The notes under the pieces: model-generated
What the model saw: only the letters and a program-made list of their open reading frames with translations
What the model was told of the DNA's origin: nothing
Database searches by the model: none
Made by a program: the position numbers and the translations under genes
Shown: positions 52,355-60,023 of the stretch, piece by piece
Position numbering within the stretch: the first letter of the stretch is position 1
Layout of the letters: the number at the start of each line of letters is the position of its first letter
DNA from: M55B112 sp964539395
Lineage (GTDB): Bacteria > Bacteroidota > Bacteroidia > Bacteroidales > GCA-2748055
Length of the DNA stretch: 64,000 nucleotides
Assembly (NCBI GenBank): GCA_964539395.1
Contig: CAZIIU010000018.1
Location: forward strand, 4,486 to 68,485
Direction: 5' to 3'

Positions 52355-52597
52355 TCAGTTTGCGAGAAGGGATTTAACGCGAATTCCCGGAATTCTGCCC
52401 AGTTGACCTGTAAGAGAACCAAGTTCATCGGTTGTTCCCTCGAATACCAGTGATATAACACTCATCTGTCTGTCGCGTAGCGGAATGCCTTGTCGGCCAA
52501 GAATCATTGAAGCGTGAATGGAGATAATCTTATTCAATGTGTTGACCCTTTCTCCATTTTCAATGATGATCAGAGCCGTTCCAATTCTCTTTTCCAT
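52355..52597 (-). CDS. TM1266-family putative regulator of the iron-only hydrogenase system
   Basis: 80 residues, a small ACT-like domain: MEKRIGTALIIIENGERVNTLN, HASMILGRQGIPLRDR and ISLVFEGTTDELGSLTGQLGRIPGI match the TM1266 family, which normally lies among [FeFe]-hydrogenase structural and maturation genes. It has no DNA-binding domain, and its ligand is unknown. It follows rex by 35 bases and the hydrogenase-like genes further upstream. No HydE, HydF or HydG maturase is in the window. Confidence 0.85.
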   Translation of the reverse strand: MEKRIGTALIIIENGERVNTLNKIISIHASMILGRQGIPLRDRQMSVISLVFEGTTDELGSLTGQLGRIPGIRVKSLLAN

Positions 52598-52632
52598 CCG
52601 GATCGTTATATTTAATGCAGGTTATGCAGGTT

Positions 52633-53277
52633 TTAAACTGACTGACCGGCAGGTACATTGCGTTGCATCTTTACAAAGTATGCCACCTTCTCCAATGAAG
52701 TAACCATATCATACTCATCGATATAAACTTCGGGTGATACGTTCAGGGGCACGGTACTAAAATTGAGTAATCCTTTAATACCTGCCAGATGCAGGTTTTC
52801 AGCTACCTCCCGGGCCTGGTCGGCAGGAACGGTTATTATCGCTATGGAGATATCTTTATCGCGGATCACCTCCTGCATGCTATTGATGGAGTAACATTTA
52901 ACCCCTGCTATTACCCGGTTAACCTTGTTTTGGTCAACATCAAAAGTTGCAACAATATTCAGCTTTGACCGTTTACCCAGAAAATATGTTGTTATAGCCC
53001 TTCCCAGGTTACCAATTCCCACCACGGCTACATTCATGCCCGTCTGGCTGTCCAGAATTCCGGCAATCACATCGATCAGCTCCCTCACATCATATCCCTT
53101 CCTCTGCATACTGCTATAGCCGATAAACATTATATCCCTGCGTACCTGCACAGCAGTATTATGATGCATTTGAGCGAGCTCGTGGGAATAGATATGTGTT
53201 TTGCCCTCACTCAGACAGTTGAGCAATGTACGCCTGTACTCACTTATCCGTTCAACGGTTCTTTCAGGTAGTTTCAC
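52633..53277 (-). CDS. rex: Redox-sensing transcriptional repressor Rex
   Basis: 214 residues, full length. An N-terminal winged helix (about 1-80, with YSHELAQMHHNTAVQVRRDIMFIG) reads DNA. A Rossmann domain with VAVVGIGNLGRAITTYF (about 90-106) binds NADH/NAD+, and the C-terminal swapped helix ends in VAYFVKM. Rex leaves its operators when NADH is high, turning on fermentation and H2-related genes. It lies 207 bases downstream of hydA-like and just upstream of the TM1266-like gene. Candidate targets are the TGTTA-N6-TAACA site between the hyd operons and the acyl-CoA synthetase upstream repeat. Confidence 0.93.
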   Translation of the reverse strand: MKLPERTVERISEYRRTLLNCLSEGKTHIYSHELAQMHHNTAVQVRRDIMFIGYSSMQRKGYDVRELIDVIAGILDSQTGMNVAVVGIGNLGRAITTYFLGKRSKLNIVATFDVDQNKVNRVIAGVKCYSINSMQEVIRDKDISIAIITVPADQAREVAENLHLAGIKGLLNFSTVPLNVSPEVYIDEYDMVTSLEKVAYFVKMQRNVPAGQSV

Positions 53278-53484
53278 TCTGTTTCAGATTTATAAGGCAA
53301 GATACAATGGTTTTTAACAGACCTGCACGGGGTTTTAATTGATTCAATGATAAACATATATATATGCAAAAATAAAGAATTTACTTCCAGATAGTCCTGT
53401 TATTTTTTGGACAATATACAAAAAAGTGATAATACTCCTAAAAGATCAGGTGTTTCAACTATTTGAAGTTTTGGGACATTCCTC

Positions 53485-55206
53485 CTATTTAAGTCCCCGC
53501 CTTGCTTCAAACCTGGTCAGAAAATTGATCTTACTTTCATCAGATCCGGGGGAACGAAGATATTCAGTATAGATTTTTTTTACAGCGCTGTTTTTATGAG
53601 CTGCCTGAATACCCTCATTTTTATCGATGTCGTAGATCGTTTTTGAACGTGTCCTGACAGTGGATTGTAGTACAGGAATTGGCTGACCTCCTCCGTTTAC
53701 ACATCCATCCGGACACACCATTATTTCGATCAGATCGAAGCGGGATTTCCCTGCATGAACCTCTTTGATCAGTTTCAGGGCATTCTTTAGACCGCTAACT
53801 GTAGCAACGGTTATTTCTCCCCTCTGTGTTTTGACTATCGCTTCACGTACCGTCCTGTTTCCTCTCAGCTTTGTTATTCGCGGATCGCTCAGCTCTTTTT
53901 TATTGATTTCGCGGCAGATCGTTCGCAATGTAGCCTCTGTTTCACCTCCGGCAACAGCAAAGAGCTTACCTGCTGAACTGAGTGCATTGAAAGGCCCGTC
54001 TGCAGGTTCAGGCTCCAGGCTCTCTATGTCAATACCGTTCAGCCTGATGAGTCTAGCCAGTTCCCGGGTTGTCAGCACATAATCAATGTCCTGCGTGTTT
54101 TGCGTGACATATTCAGGTCTTCTTGCCTCATGCTTTGCTGCTGTACAATTGGTAATGAGCACATTATGAATGCGGTTAACAGGAACTTGGTTGGCTTGGG
54201 CAAACCAGGTTTTTATCAGTTTACCGGTTATCTGGTGCGGACTTCTGACTGGAGTGAGGTTTGAGATCAGTTCGGGGAGAAACTTTTCAACATAATTGAC
54301 CCATGCCGGGCAGCGGGAGGTGATCAGTGGCAATTTCTCCTTGTTCCTGTAACGGTTGATAAACTCTGCTGCCTGTTCCAAAATATATATATCGCTTCCA
54401 CATGCTGTCTCAAATATCTTGTCAAATCCAACCATGCGAAGTGCATTATTCATAATGCCCTTCATATCTGCACCCGGTTTAAACCTGAATTCCTCAGCCA
54501 GGGAGACAGGTACTTCAGGTGTATACTGTACAGTTACTGTTATTTCGGGGTGACCAAAAGATGAGTCGAGTTCCTGGAAATAGGTGTGATCGACCAATGC
54601 TCCTGTCGGACAGGAAACTACACACAGCCCACACTCGATGCAACTGGAAAACTGGAGTGGTTCCGCCATTGCAGTAGCAATCTGCAATTTGTCTCCCCGT
54701 CGTTCAAAGTCAATCGTTGAAACACCTGCAATCTCTTCACACACTCTTACGCACCTGCCGCAAAGGATACATTTGGCGGGATCACGCATGATACCATGAC
54801 TTGAATTATCTATCTTGAAGCTACTTTTTTGACCCTGAATCCTTCTGTTCCTGACATTCAGATCCTCTGCCAGTTTCTGAAGTTCACAGTTGCCGTTCCT
54901 TTCACAGTAAAGACAATCGTCAGGATGACTTGATAAAAGAAGCTCAACATTTGCCTTCCTGGCCATAAGCACCCTTTTACTGTGTGTTCGGATCTTCATC
55001 CACTCCTGCACCCTGAACGAACAGGCCGGTACCAGGTTTTCAAAACCCTCCACCTCCACCACACACATCCTACAGGCTCCTGTGGGCGATAACTCATCCA
55101 TGCTACACAGGGTGGGTACCTTTATCCCATGCCTTCTTAAAGCAGCAAGTATTGTCTCGTCTTCGTTGACTGATAATGTGGTATTATTTACCTTTATTTT
55201 GATCAT
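53485..55206 (-). CDS. HydA-like [FeFe]-hydrogenase-family subunit with altered H-cluster pocket
   Basis: 573 residues from the ATG at 55206 (MIKIKVNNTTLSV); an open frame further upstream only overlaps hydB. Electron-relay domains are intact: [2Fe-2S] with Cys 34, 45, 48, 62; a His-ligated cluster at H94, C98, C101, C107; two [4Fe-4S] at C146-C156 and C189-C199. In the catalytic domain, L1 reads TSRCPAW (R298, C299), L2 TNCTAAKHE (C354, A357) and L3 MVCPDGCVNGGGQP (C498, C502). All four cubane Cys remain, but the proton-relay Cys is Arg and the Lys that binds a cyanide ligand is Ala; Met-Pro of L2 is Thr-Asn. It may not be a normal hydrogenase. It forms an operon with hydB and hydC. Confidence 0.85.
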   Translation of the reverse strand: MIKIKVNNTTLSVNEDETILAALRRHGIKVPTLCSMDELSPTGACRMCVVEVEGFENLVPACSFRVQEWMKIRTHSKRVLMARKANVELLLSSHPDDCLYCERNGNCELQKLAEDLNVRNRRIQGQKSSFKIDNSSHGIMRDPAKCILCGRCVRVCEEIAGVSTIDFERRGDKLQIATAMAEPLQFSSCIECGLCVVSCPTGALVDHTYFQELDSSFGHPEITVTVQYTPEVPVSLAEEFRFKPGADMKGIMNNALRMVGFDKIFETACGSDIYILEQAAEFINRYRNKEKLPLITSRCPAWVNYVEKFLPELISNLTPVRSPHQITGKLIKTWFAQANQVPVNRIHNVLITNCTAAKHEARRPEYVTQNTQDIDYVLTTRELARLIRLNGIDIESLEPEPADGPFNALSSAGKLFAVAGGETEATLRTICREINKKELSDPRITKLRGNRTVREAIVKTQRGEITVATVSGLKNALKLIKEVHAGKSRFDLIEIMVCPDGCVNGGGQPIPVLQSTVRTRSKTIYDIDKNEGIQAAHKNSAVKKIYTEYLRSPGSDESKINFLTRFEARRGLK

Positions 55207-55225
55207 TCTTCTTCCTCTCTGATTC

Positions 55226-57175
55226 TCAATTGTAGAATACAGCACTGAATTTGCATACTTCCATGCATATTCCGCACCCGGTACATTTGTCTGGAACAAT
55301 AAAATAGGGATGTTTTTCGGTACCAATAATTGCATCTTCCGGACATCGTTTCGCACAAATGGTACATCCGGTGCATAGCTCCACATCAATGTAATAGGTT
55401 CTCAACTCACGGCAAACATTGGGTTTACAGTGTCTGTCAAAGATATGTTCCTCAAATTCCTCCCTGAAATGCCGCAGTGAACTGACAAGCGGATTGGCTG
55501 CCAACTGTCCAAGTCCGCATAAAGAGGTATCGCGCATCACATCCGCAAGTTTCTCAAGCTGCATCAGTCCCCGGAACTTTTCCAGAGTATCATGCTGATC
55601 GTCATATAATGGCTTGCGGGTGATTTCATTCAGCATTTCCGACATCCGCTTTGTTCCTTCCCTGCATGGTATACATTTGCCGCAACTCTGCTGTTTCATG
55701 AAATCCATGAAATACTTTACCAGGTCGACTATACAGGTCTTCTCATCAAGCACCAGGATTCCTCCGGCCCCAAGAATGGCGCCCTCCCGGCTAAAAGTTT
55801 CATAGCATACCGGGATATTCAGCCTTCCGGCCGGTACAATACAGCCATAGGGACCGCCAATATGAACGGCCTTCAATGAATGTCCCTGCCTGGCTCCACC
55901 AACGATCTCCTCGATTAATACCTCGAGACTGGTTCCCATCGGAATCTCAATAAGTCCCCTGGTTCTGGCCCTGCCACTCACCGAAAAAATCTTTGTTCCT
56001 GTACATTCCCCGATCCCAATCCCCCTGTACCATTCCGGACCGTTAGCAATGATATGGGGTACATTACAGAGAGTTTCAACATTATTCACAACCGTTGGCC
56101 GTTTGTGGAATCCGCGCTCCGATGGATATGGTGGTTTTGACTGGGGCATACCGCGCTTACCTTCCATGCTGGCAATCAGGGCAGTCTCTTCACCACATAC
56201 GAATGCTCCCGGCCCCTTCCTGATAATGATATCGAGATTAAAACCACTATTGAAAATATTATGTCCCAGGATCCCGAACTCTCGGGCACTCCTGATTGCC
56301 TTAGTAAGCTTCCTGATGGAATCATTATACTCGGAACGGATATAAATATAGGCCTTCGTCGCTCCTATGGCATAAGAGGCGATACTGATCCCTTCAATCA
56401 ACTGGTGTGGATTTCCCTCCATCAGGGCCCTGTCCATAAAGGCTCCCGGATCACTTTCCTCCGCATTGCAGATCAGGTACTTCTGTTCGGCCGGTGTCTG
56501 TCTTGCCTTCATCCATTTTTTCCCGGTAAGAAAACCGCTTCCCGATCTTCCACGTAAGCCGCTCTCCTCCACCATGATGCATATCTCGTCAAAAGTATTA
56601 TACCGAATAGCTCTGAGAAAAGCCCTGTATCCACCCTGCGCTATGTATTCCCCAATAGAAAAAGGATTTATGATGCCATTCAGCGATAGGAGAATGCGCT
56701 TCTGCTTTGCAAAAAAATTCAATTCATCCAAAAATGACACGTCGGGCCATGCATCCAAACCGTCATTCCGAAACTGCCCAAGTAATTTTTCTCCGGGAAT
56801 GGTGTTGTGAAACACATCATCCAGAATGATCGGAACTTCATCTGCAGATACGTTTGAAAAGATCACACGTGTCCTTCCCGGAAGTTGAATACTCAATAAA
56901 GGCTCCTCTGAGCCAAGTCCGATTGCACCAGTCTCCTCAACATCAGCATCAATATTCCTCTCGGCAAGATAACTCTTTACAACCTGGAACACCATGTCGC
57001 CACCTGCAATTTGTCCGGATGTATTCATCCCAACCATCACCAGCGGCCTGGCTAACTCAAGCCGCCTCAATGAGGTAAGCAGGTTGTTTAACTCCGGGGA
57101 GTAATCGTTCACGGAACTCTCCACAAATTCAGGAATCAACTCCTGCAGTGATGATTTGTGTAATCCTTCCGACAT
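55226..57175 (-). CDS. HydB-like (NuoF-type) FMN/NADH subunit lacking N-terminal cluster cysteines
   Basis: 649 residues. The NuoF core is complete: GLRGRSGSGFLTGKKW, CNAEESDPGAFMDR, GPGAFVCGEETALIASMEG and the [4Fe-4S] site SCGKCIPCREG with a later Cys in TSLCGLG. Two further [4Fe-4S] motifs end the protein (CTGCTICAKRCP, CTGCGICMEVC). The N-terminal thioredoxin-like domain (about 40-125) normally binds [2Fe-2S], but here the expected Cys are gone: VGMNTSGQ at 48-55 and TGAIGLG at 82-88 where homologues have CG and TGCxGxC. The start is 2 bases after the hydC stop; hydA-like follows by 19. It would pass electrons between NADH and the Fe-S chain. Confidence 0.88.
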   Translation of the reverse strand: MSEGLHKSSLQELIPEFVESSVNDYSPELNNLLTSLRRLELARPLVMVGMNTSGQIAGGDMVFQVVKSYLAERNIDADVEETGAIGLGSEEPLLSIQLPGRTRVIFSNVSADEVPIILDDVFHNTIPGEKLLGQFRNDGLDAWPDVSFLDELNFFAKQKRILLSLNGIINPFSIGEYIAQGGYRAFLRAIRYNTFDEICIMVEESGLRGRSGSGFLTGKKWMKARQTPAEQKYLICNAEESDPGAFMDRALMEGNPHQLIEGISIASYAIGATKAYIYIRSEYNDSIRKLTKAIRSAREFGILGHNIFNSGFNLDIIIRKGPGAFVCGEETALIASMEGKRGMPQSKPPYPSERGFHKRPTVVNNVETLCNVPHIIANGPEWYRGIGIGECTGTKIFSVSGRARTRGLIEIPMGTSLEVLIEEIVGGARQGHSLKAVHIGGPYGCIVPAGRLNIPVCYETFSREGAILGAGGILVLDEKTCIVDLVKYFMDFMKQQSCGKCIPCREGTKRMSEMLNEITRKPLYDDQHDTLEKFRGLMQLEKLADVMRDTSLCGLGQLAANPLVSSLRHFREEFEEHIFDRHCKPNVCRELRTYYIDVELCTGCTICAKRCPEDAIIGTEKHPYFIVPDKCTGCGICMEVCKFSAVFYN

Positions 57176-57177
57176 TG

Positions 57178-57639
57178 CTATCTGTGCTTTGACCTGATAT
57201 CCTCAAGTACGTCCTTCAATTTGTTGGCTCTCATCTTCGGATAATACTCCTTGTTTATCTCAATAACGGGCGACTGGCCGCATGCACCGATACATGCCAC
57301 AACCTCTAAACTGAACATTCCGTCACGGGTCGTCTCCCCGTCACCAATCCCCAAATGTTTCTTTAGTTCCTTGATAATTGATGCAGCATGGTCGATATGA
57401 CAGGCGGAACCGTTGCAAACTTTTATGTGATATTTTCCCTTTGGTGTAAAAGTAAACTGACTGTAAAATGTTGCAAGTCCATACACCTTACTTGCAGGTA
57501 ACTTCAAATGCTCCCCGATCTTTGCCACAACATCATCAGAAATATATCCGTATTCATCCTGTACAGCTTGCAGGATGGGAATCAGGGAATCCCTGTTCAA
57601 CTGCTGAAAATTCTTAAGTATCTGCTCAGTTCTGTCCAT
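57178..57639 (-). CDS. HydC-like (NuoE-type) [2Fe-2S] subunit
   Basis: 153 residues. A four-helix N-terminal part (LIPILQAVQDEYGYISDDVVAKIGEHL) and a thioredoxin-like [2Fe-2S] domain with all ligands: CNGSAC and CIGACG, as in NuoE/HydC. It is the first gene of the minus-strand hyd operon and delivers or accepts electrons next to the flavin subunit. A well-formed promoter lies just upstream (-7 at 57683-57690). Sequence is conventional, unlike its two partners. Confidence 0.92.
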   Translation of the reverse strand: MDRTEQILKNFQQLNRDSLIPILQAVQDEYGYISDDVVAKIGEHLKLPASKVYGLATFYSQFTFTPKGKYHIKVCNGSACHIDHAASIIKELKKHLGIGDGETTRDGMFSLEVVACIGACGQSPVIEINKEYYPKMRANKLKDVLEDIRSKHR

Positions 57640-57675
57640 GATCAGATAATACCGTTAATACCGCTTATAACACTC

Positions 57676-57707
57676 ATAACAGCAAATATATAATATATAT
57701 CTGTTAT
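57676..57707. promoter_or_regulatory. Inverted repeat bracketing the hydC promoter
   Basis: ATAACAG at 57676-57682 and CTGTTAT at 57701-57707 form a perfect inverted repeat. The first arm touches the -7 element and covers the likely start point; the second lies between -7 and -33. This is a typical repressor layout. The half-sites resemble those of Rex (TGTTA). Confidence 0.45.
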
Positions 57708-57715
57708 TTTCCAAA
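57683..57715 (-). promoter_or_regulatory. Promoter of the hydCBA-like operon
   Basis: On the minus strand TTTG (57715-57712) and TATATTTG (57690-57683) match the Bacteroidota -33 and -7 elements with a 21-base spacer. The start codon is 44 bases downstream of the -7 element. Confidence 0.6.
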
Positions 57716-57717
57716 CA

Positions 57718-57735
57718 ATGTTATTCAAATAACAC
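57718..57735. promoter_or_regulatory. Candidate Rex operator
   Basis: ATGTTATTCAAATAACAC contains TGTTA-N6-TAACA, the core of Rex operators (TTGTTA-N6-TAACAA) with one mismatch at each outer end. It lies just upstream of the hydC -33 element, between the two divergent units, with rex encoded nearby. Confidence 0.5.
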
Positions 57736-57887
57736 TGTTTCTTCAAATCACTAATAACAATCCTGGTCCAATGGATTTAACATATTGATATTAAATTGCT
57801 TATTAAGGATTGATTTTAATTTATACCCAATATAAATTAAAAAAGAATATCCCATGTTTAGGCGTAAAGTGTCTGTTGTGAAAAAAT

Positions 57888-57895
57888 TAACTTTG
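57888..57895 (+). promoter_or_regulatory. Promoter -7 element of the ferredoxin/sensor/phosphatase unit
   Basis: TAACTTTG, an exact TAnnTTTG match, 17 bases before the ferredoxin start codon. No convincing -33 element at the usual spacing. Confidence 0.5.
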
Positions 57896-57912
57896 TATCT
57901 TCGCTGTAAATA

Positions 57913-58167
57913 ATGATAGAAAAGGTAGTCATACAGATTTGCATGGGCAGTTCGTGTTTTAGTCGCGGGAACCGTCATACGCTCAAGGTGATACAGCAAT
58001 ACCTCAGGGATCATAACCTGGAAGGGGACGTTGTTCTGAAGGGCAATCACTGTTTTAGTGATTGCAGCAAGGGACCTGTGGTGAAAATTAATGATGTGTT
58101 GTACGAGCATGTGGACCGGGAAAATATAATGGAATTGCTCGAAAGAACTTTTAATGTGCAGAATTAG
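57913..58167 (+). CDS. Thioredoxin-like [2Fe-2S] ferredoxin
   Basis: 84 residues, a free-standing NuoE-type cluster domain: CMGSSCFSRG near residue 10 and CFSDCSKGPVV near residue 47, with the four Cys of a [2Fe-2S] centre. Such small proteins sit beside sensory hydrogenase-like genes and HydABC operons, and may carry electrons between them. It is the first gene of the plus-strand unit, and the next gene starts 4 bases after its stop. Confidence 0.85.
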   Translation: MIEKVVIQICMGSSCFSRGNRHTLKVIQQYLRDHNLEGDVVLKGNHCFSDCSKGPVVKINDVLYEHVDRENIMELLERTFNVQN

Positions 58168-58171
58168 CCGT

Positions 58172-60016
58172 ATGGAACCGCTTTTAAAAATAGATAAAGA
58201 TACATGCACTGCCTGCTATGCGTGTGTCAGGATTTGTCCTGTAAAGGCAATAAAAGTCGAATCCGACCAACATAAGCCTGCGATTATTCCGGAAAGGTGT
58301 ATTGGATGCGGTAACTGTCACATGGTCTGCAGCGATAAGGCAATCATAATCAGGGATGGAAAGGAAGGTCTTAAAAGTCTGTTAAAAACAGGCGAACCTA
58401 TCGCAGCGCTGGTGGATCCTGCCATAGCCGGTGAGTTTCCTGATATTACTGATTACAGGAAATTTGTCAGCATGTTCCGAAAACTTGGATTTCAGTTTGT
58501 TCTGGAGGTAGCTTTCGGCGTTGAGTTGGTAGCTGAACAGTACAAAAAGCTAATTAACCAAAGCAGGGGAAAGTACTATCTGTTTTCCAATTGTCCGGTT
58601 TCAGTGATGTATATTGAAAAGTATAAGCCTGAGCTGATAAAGAACCTGGCTCCGATACTGCCTCCGGTCATTGCATCAGCTCGAGTGGCAAGAAAGACTT
58701 ACGGGAATAATGTTAGACTCGCCTACATCACCCCTCTTATCGCCAGCAAAGAGGAAGCAGTCAGACTTTCCGAAACCGAACAAGTAGACTCTGTATTGAC
58801 ATTTATTGAATTACGAGAGCTGTTTCATGAATACAGGATCGATGAAAAAAACCTTGAGTACAGCGAATTCGACCAACCATTTGGTTTTAAAGGCTCTCTT
58901 TTCCCCCTTTCAAGTGGAATCCTGGAAACAGCGAATATCGAACAACGCATATTGAACTCAAAAGTAATTACAGTTGAGGGAGATCTTATTTTTAATGCCA
59001 TAAATGAGTTTGAGGAGAACATTACCTTTATTAAATCTCATTTCAACATATTCTATAAAGAATTTATTATGGGAAGGGGAACATCCCCGGATGCGAAAAA
59101 ATGGTTAAGGCGGAGCCAGCTTATTCAGTATGTAAAAAAAAGATTGAAATCCTTTAATGAGGCGGCACACAGCAAAGTAATCTCAAGCTATTCAGATATT
59201 GATCTTTCAAGAGAATTTGTAAACGATGATCAGCGAATTCCGGAACCTCCTCCAGAGGAGGTTCAACGAATTCAGCAAGAGCTCCGAAAACACCAGGGAC
59301 ATGAAAGGGGATGCGGAGCCTGCGGGTACAAATCCTGTTATGACTTGGCTGTGGCAATTGCACAAAAACTTGCAGTCCCGGAAATGTGCAACTATTTCGC
59401 TGCAAAAAACAACATGGACCATATTCAGTCACTAAAGATCAGTAATGAAAAGCTGGCCCAGGCACAGGCGGCTCTCAAAGAGTCGGAACAGATCGCCCAG
59501 CGCGAGAAGGAAGCTGCCAGGGAAGCATCTGGCATCACAAAGACCATGCTGCAGAAATTGCCTTCAGCGGTTGTTATTTTAGACGAAACATTGAAAATCA
59601 TCCAGGCAAATGAGAGTTTTATCACGCTGCTGGGTGAGGAGGCGATGGAAATCAATGAGGTGATACCGGGAATGACAGGTGCCGACCTCAAAACGCTCCT
59701 TCCCTATAATATCCACAATTTTTTTACCTATGTCCTTGCCAATAACGAGAACATCACCGACCGGGATATCACTCTCAATGAAAGACAATACAGTATTTCA
59801 GTTTTCGTTATCAGGAAAGGAAAGATTGTCGGGGCAGTTATACGCGATCTCTCAGCACCAGAGGTACAAAAAGAGGAGATTGTGAAACGACTTACTGATG
59901 TTGTGGATAAAAACCTGAGCCTGGTTCAGCAAATCGGCTTTATCCTTGGCGAAGGTGCATCAGAAACCGAAAAAATGTTAAACTCAGTCATCGAAACATA
60001 CAAAACCAAAAAGTAA
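58172..60016 (+). CDS. Hydrogenase-fold PAS sensor protein without H-cluster ligands
   Basis: 614 residues from the ATG at 58172; an ATG 18 bases earlier overlaps the ferredoxin gene. Order: two [4Fe-4S] motifs (C12-C22, C43-C53), an [FeFe]-hydrogenase C-terminal domain (about 70-325), a CxxC(x4)C...C cluster domain (C381, C384, C389, C406), a coiled coil (about 420-455), then a PAS domain (about 458-565). In the hydrogenase domain only one cubane Cys survives, in FSNCPVS (C141). L2 reads ITPLIASKE without Cys, and L3 reads IFYKEFIMGRGTSP without Cys. It cannot hold a standard H-cluster. With the SpoIIE phosphatase next door it looks like a redox sensor. Confidence 0.85.
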   Translation: MEPLLKIDKDTCTACYACVRICPVKAIKVESDQHKPAIIPERCIGCGNCHMVCSDKAIIIRDGKEGLKSLLKTGEPIAALVDPAIAGEFPDITDYRKFVSMFRKLGFQFVLEVAFGVELVAEQYKKLINQSRGKYYLFSNCPVSVMYIEKYKPELIKNLAPILPPVIASARVARKTYGNNVRLAYITPLIASKEEAVRLSETEQVDSVLTFIELRELFHEYRIDEKNLEYSEFDQPFGFKGSLFPLSSGILETANIEQRILNSKVITVEGDLIFNAINEFEENITFIKSHFNIFYKEFIMGRGTSPDAKKWLRRSQLIQYVKKRLKSFNEAAHSKVISSYSDIDLSREFVNDDQRIPEPPPEEVQRIQQELRKHQGHERGCGACGYKSCYDLAVAIAQKLAVPEMCNYFAAKNNMDHIQSLKISNEKLAQAQAALKESEQIAQREKEAAREASGITKTMLQKLPSAVVILDETLKIIQANESFITLLGEEAMEINEVIPGMTGADLKTLLPYNIHNFFTYVLANNENITDRDITLNERQYSISVFVIRKGKIVGAVIRDLSAPEVQKEEIVKRLTDVVDKNLSLVQQIGFILGEGASETEKMLNSVIETYKTKK

Positions 60017-60023
60017 CCGCCGG

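Noticed and set aside
55207..55389. Upstream extension of the HydA-like frame by 61 codons
   Set aside because: It lies wholly within the coding sequence of hydB and has no [2Fe-2S] domain pattern; the ATG at 55206 gives the expected N-terminus.
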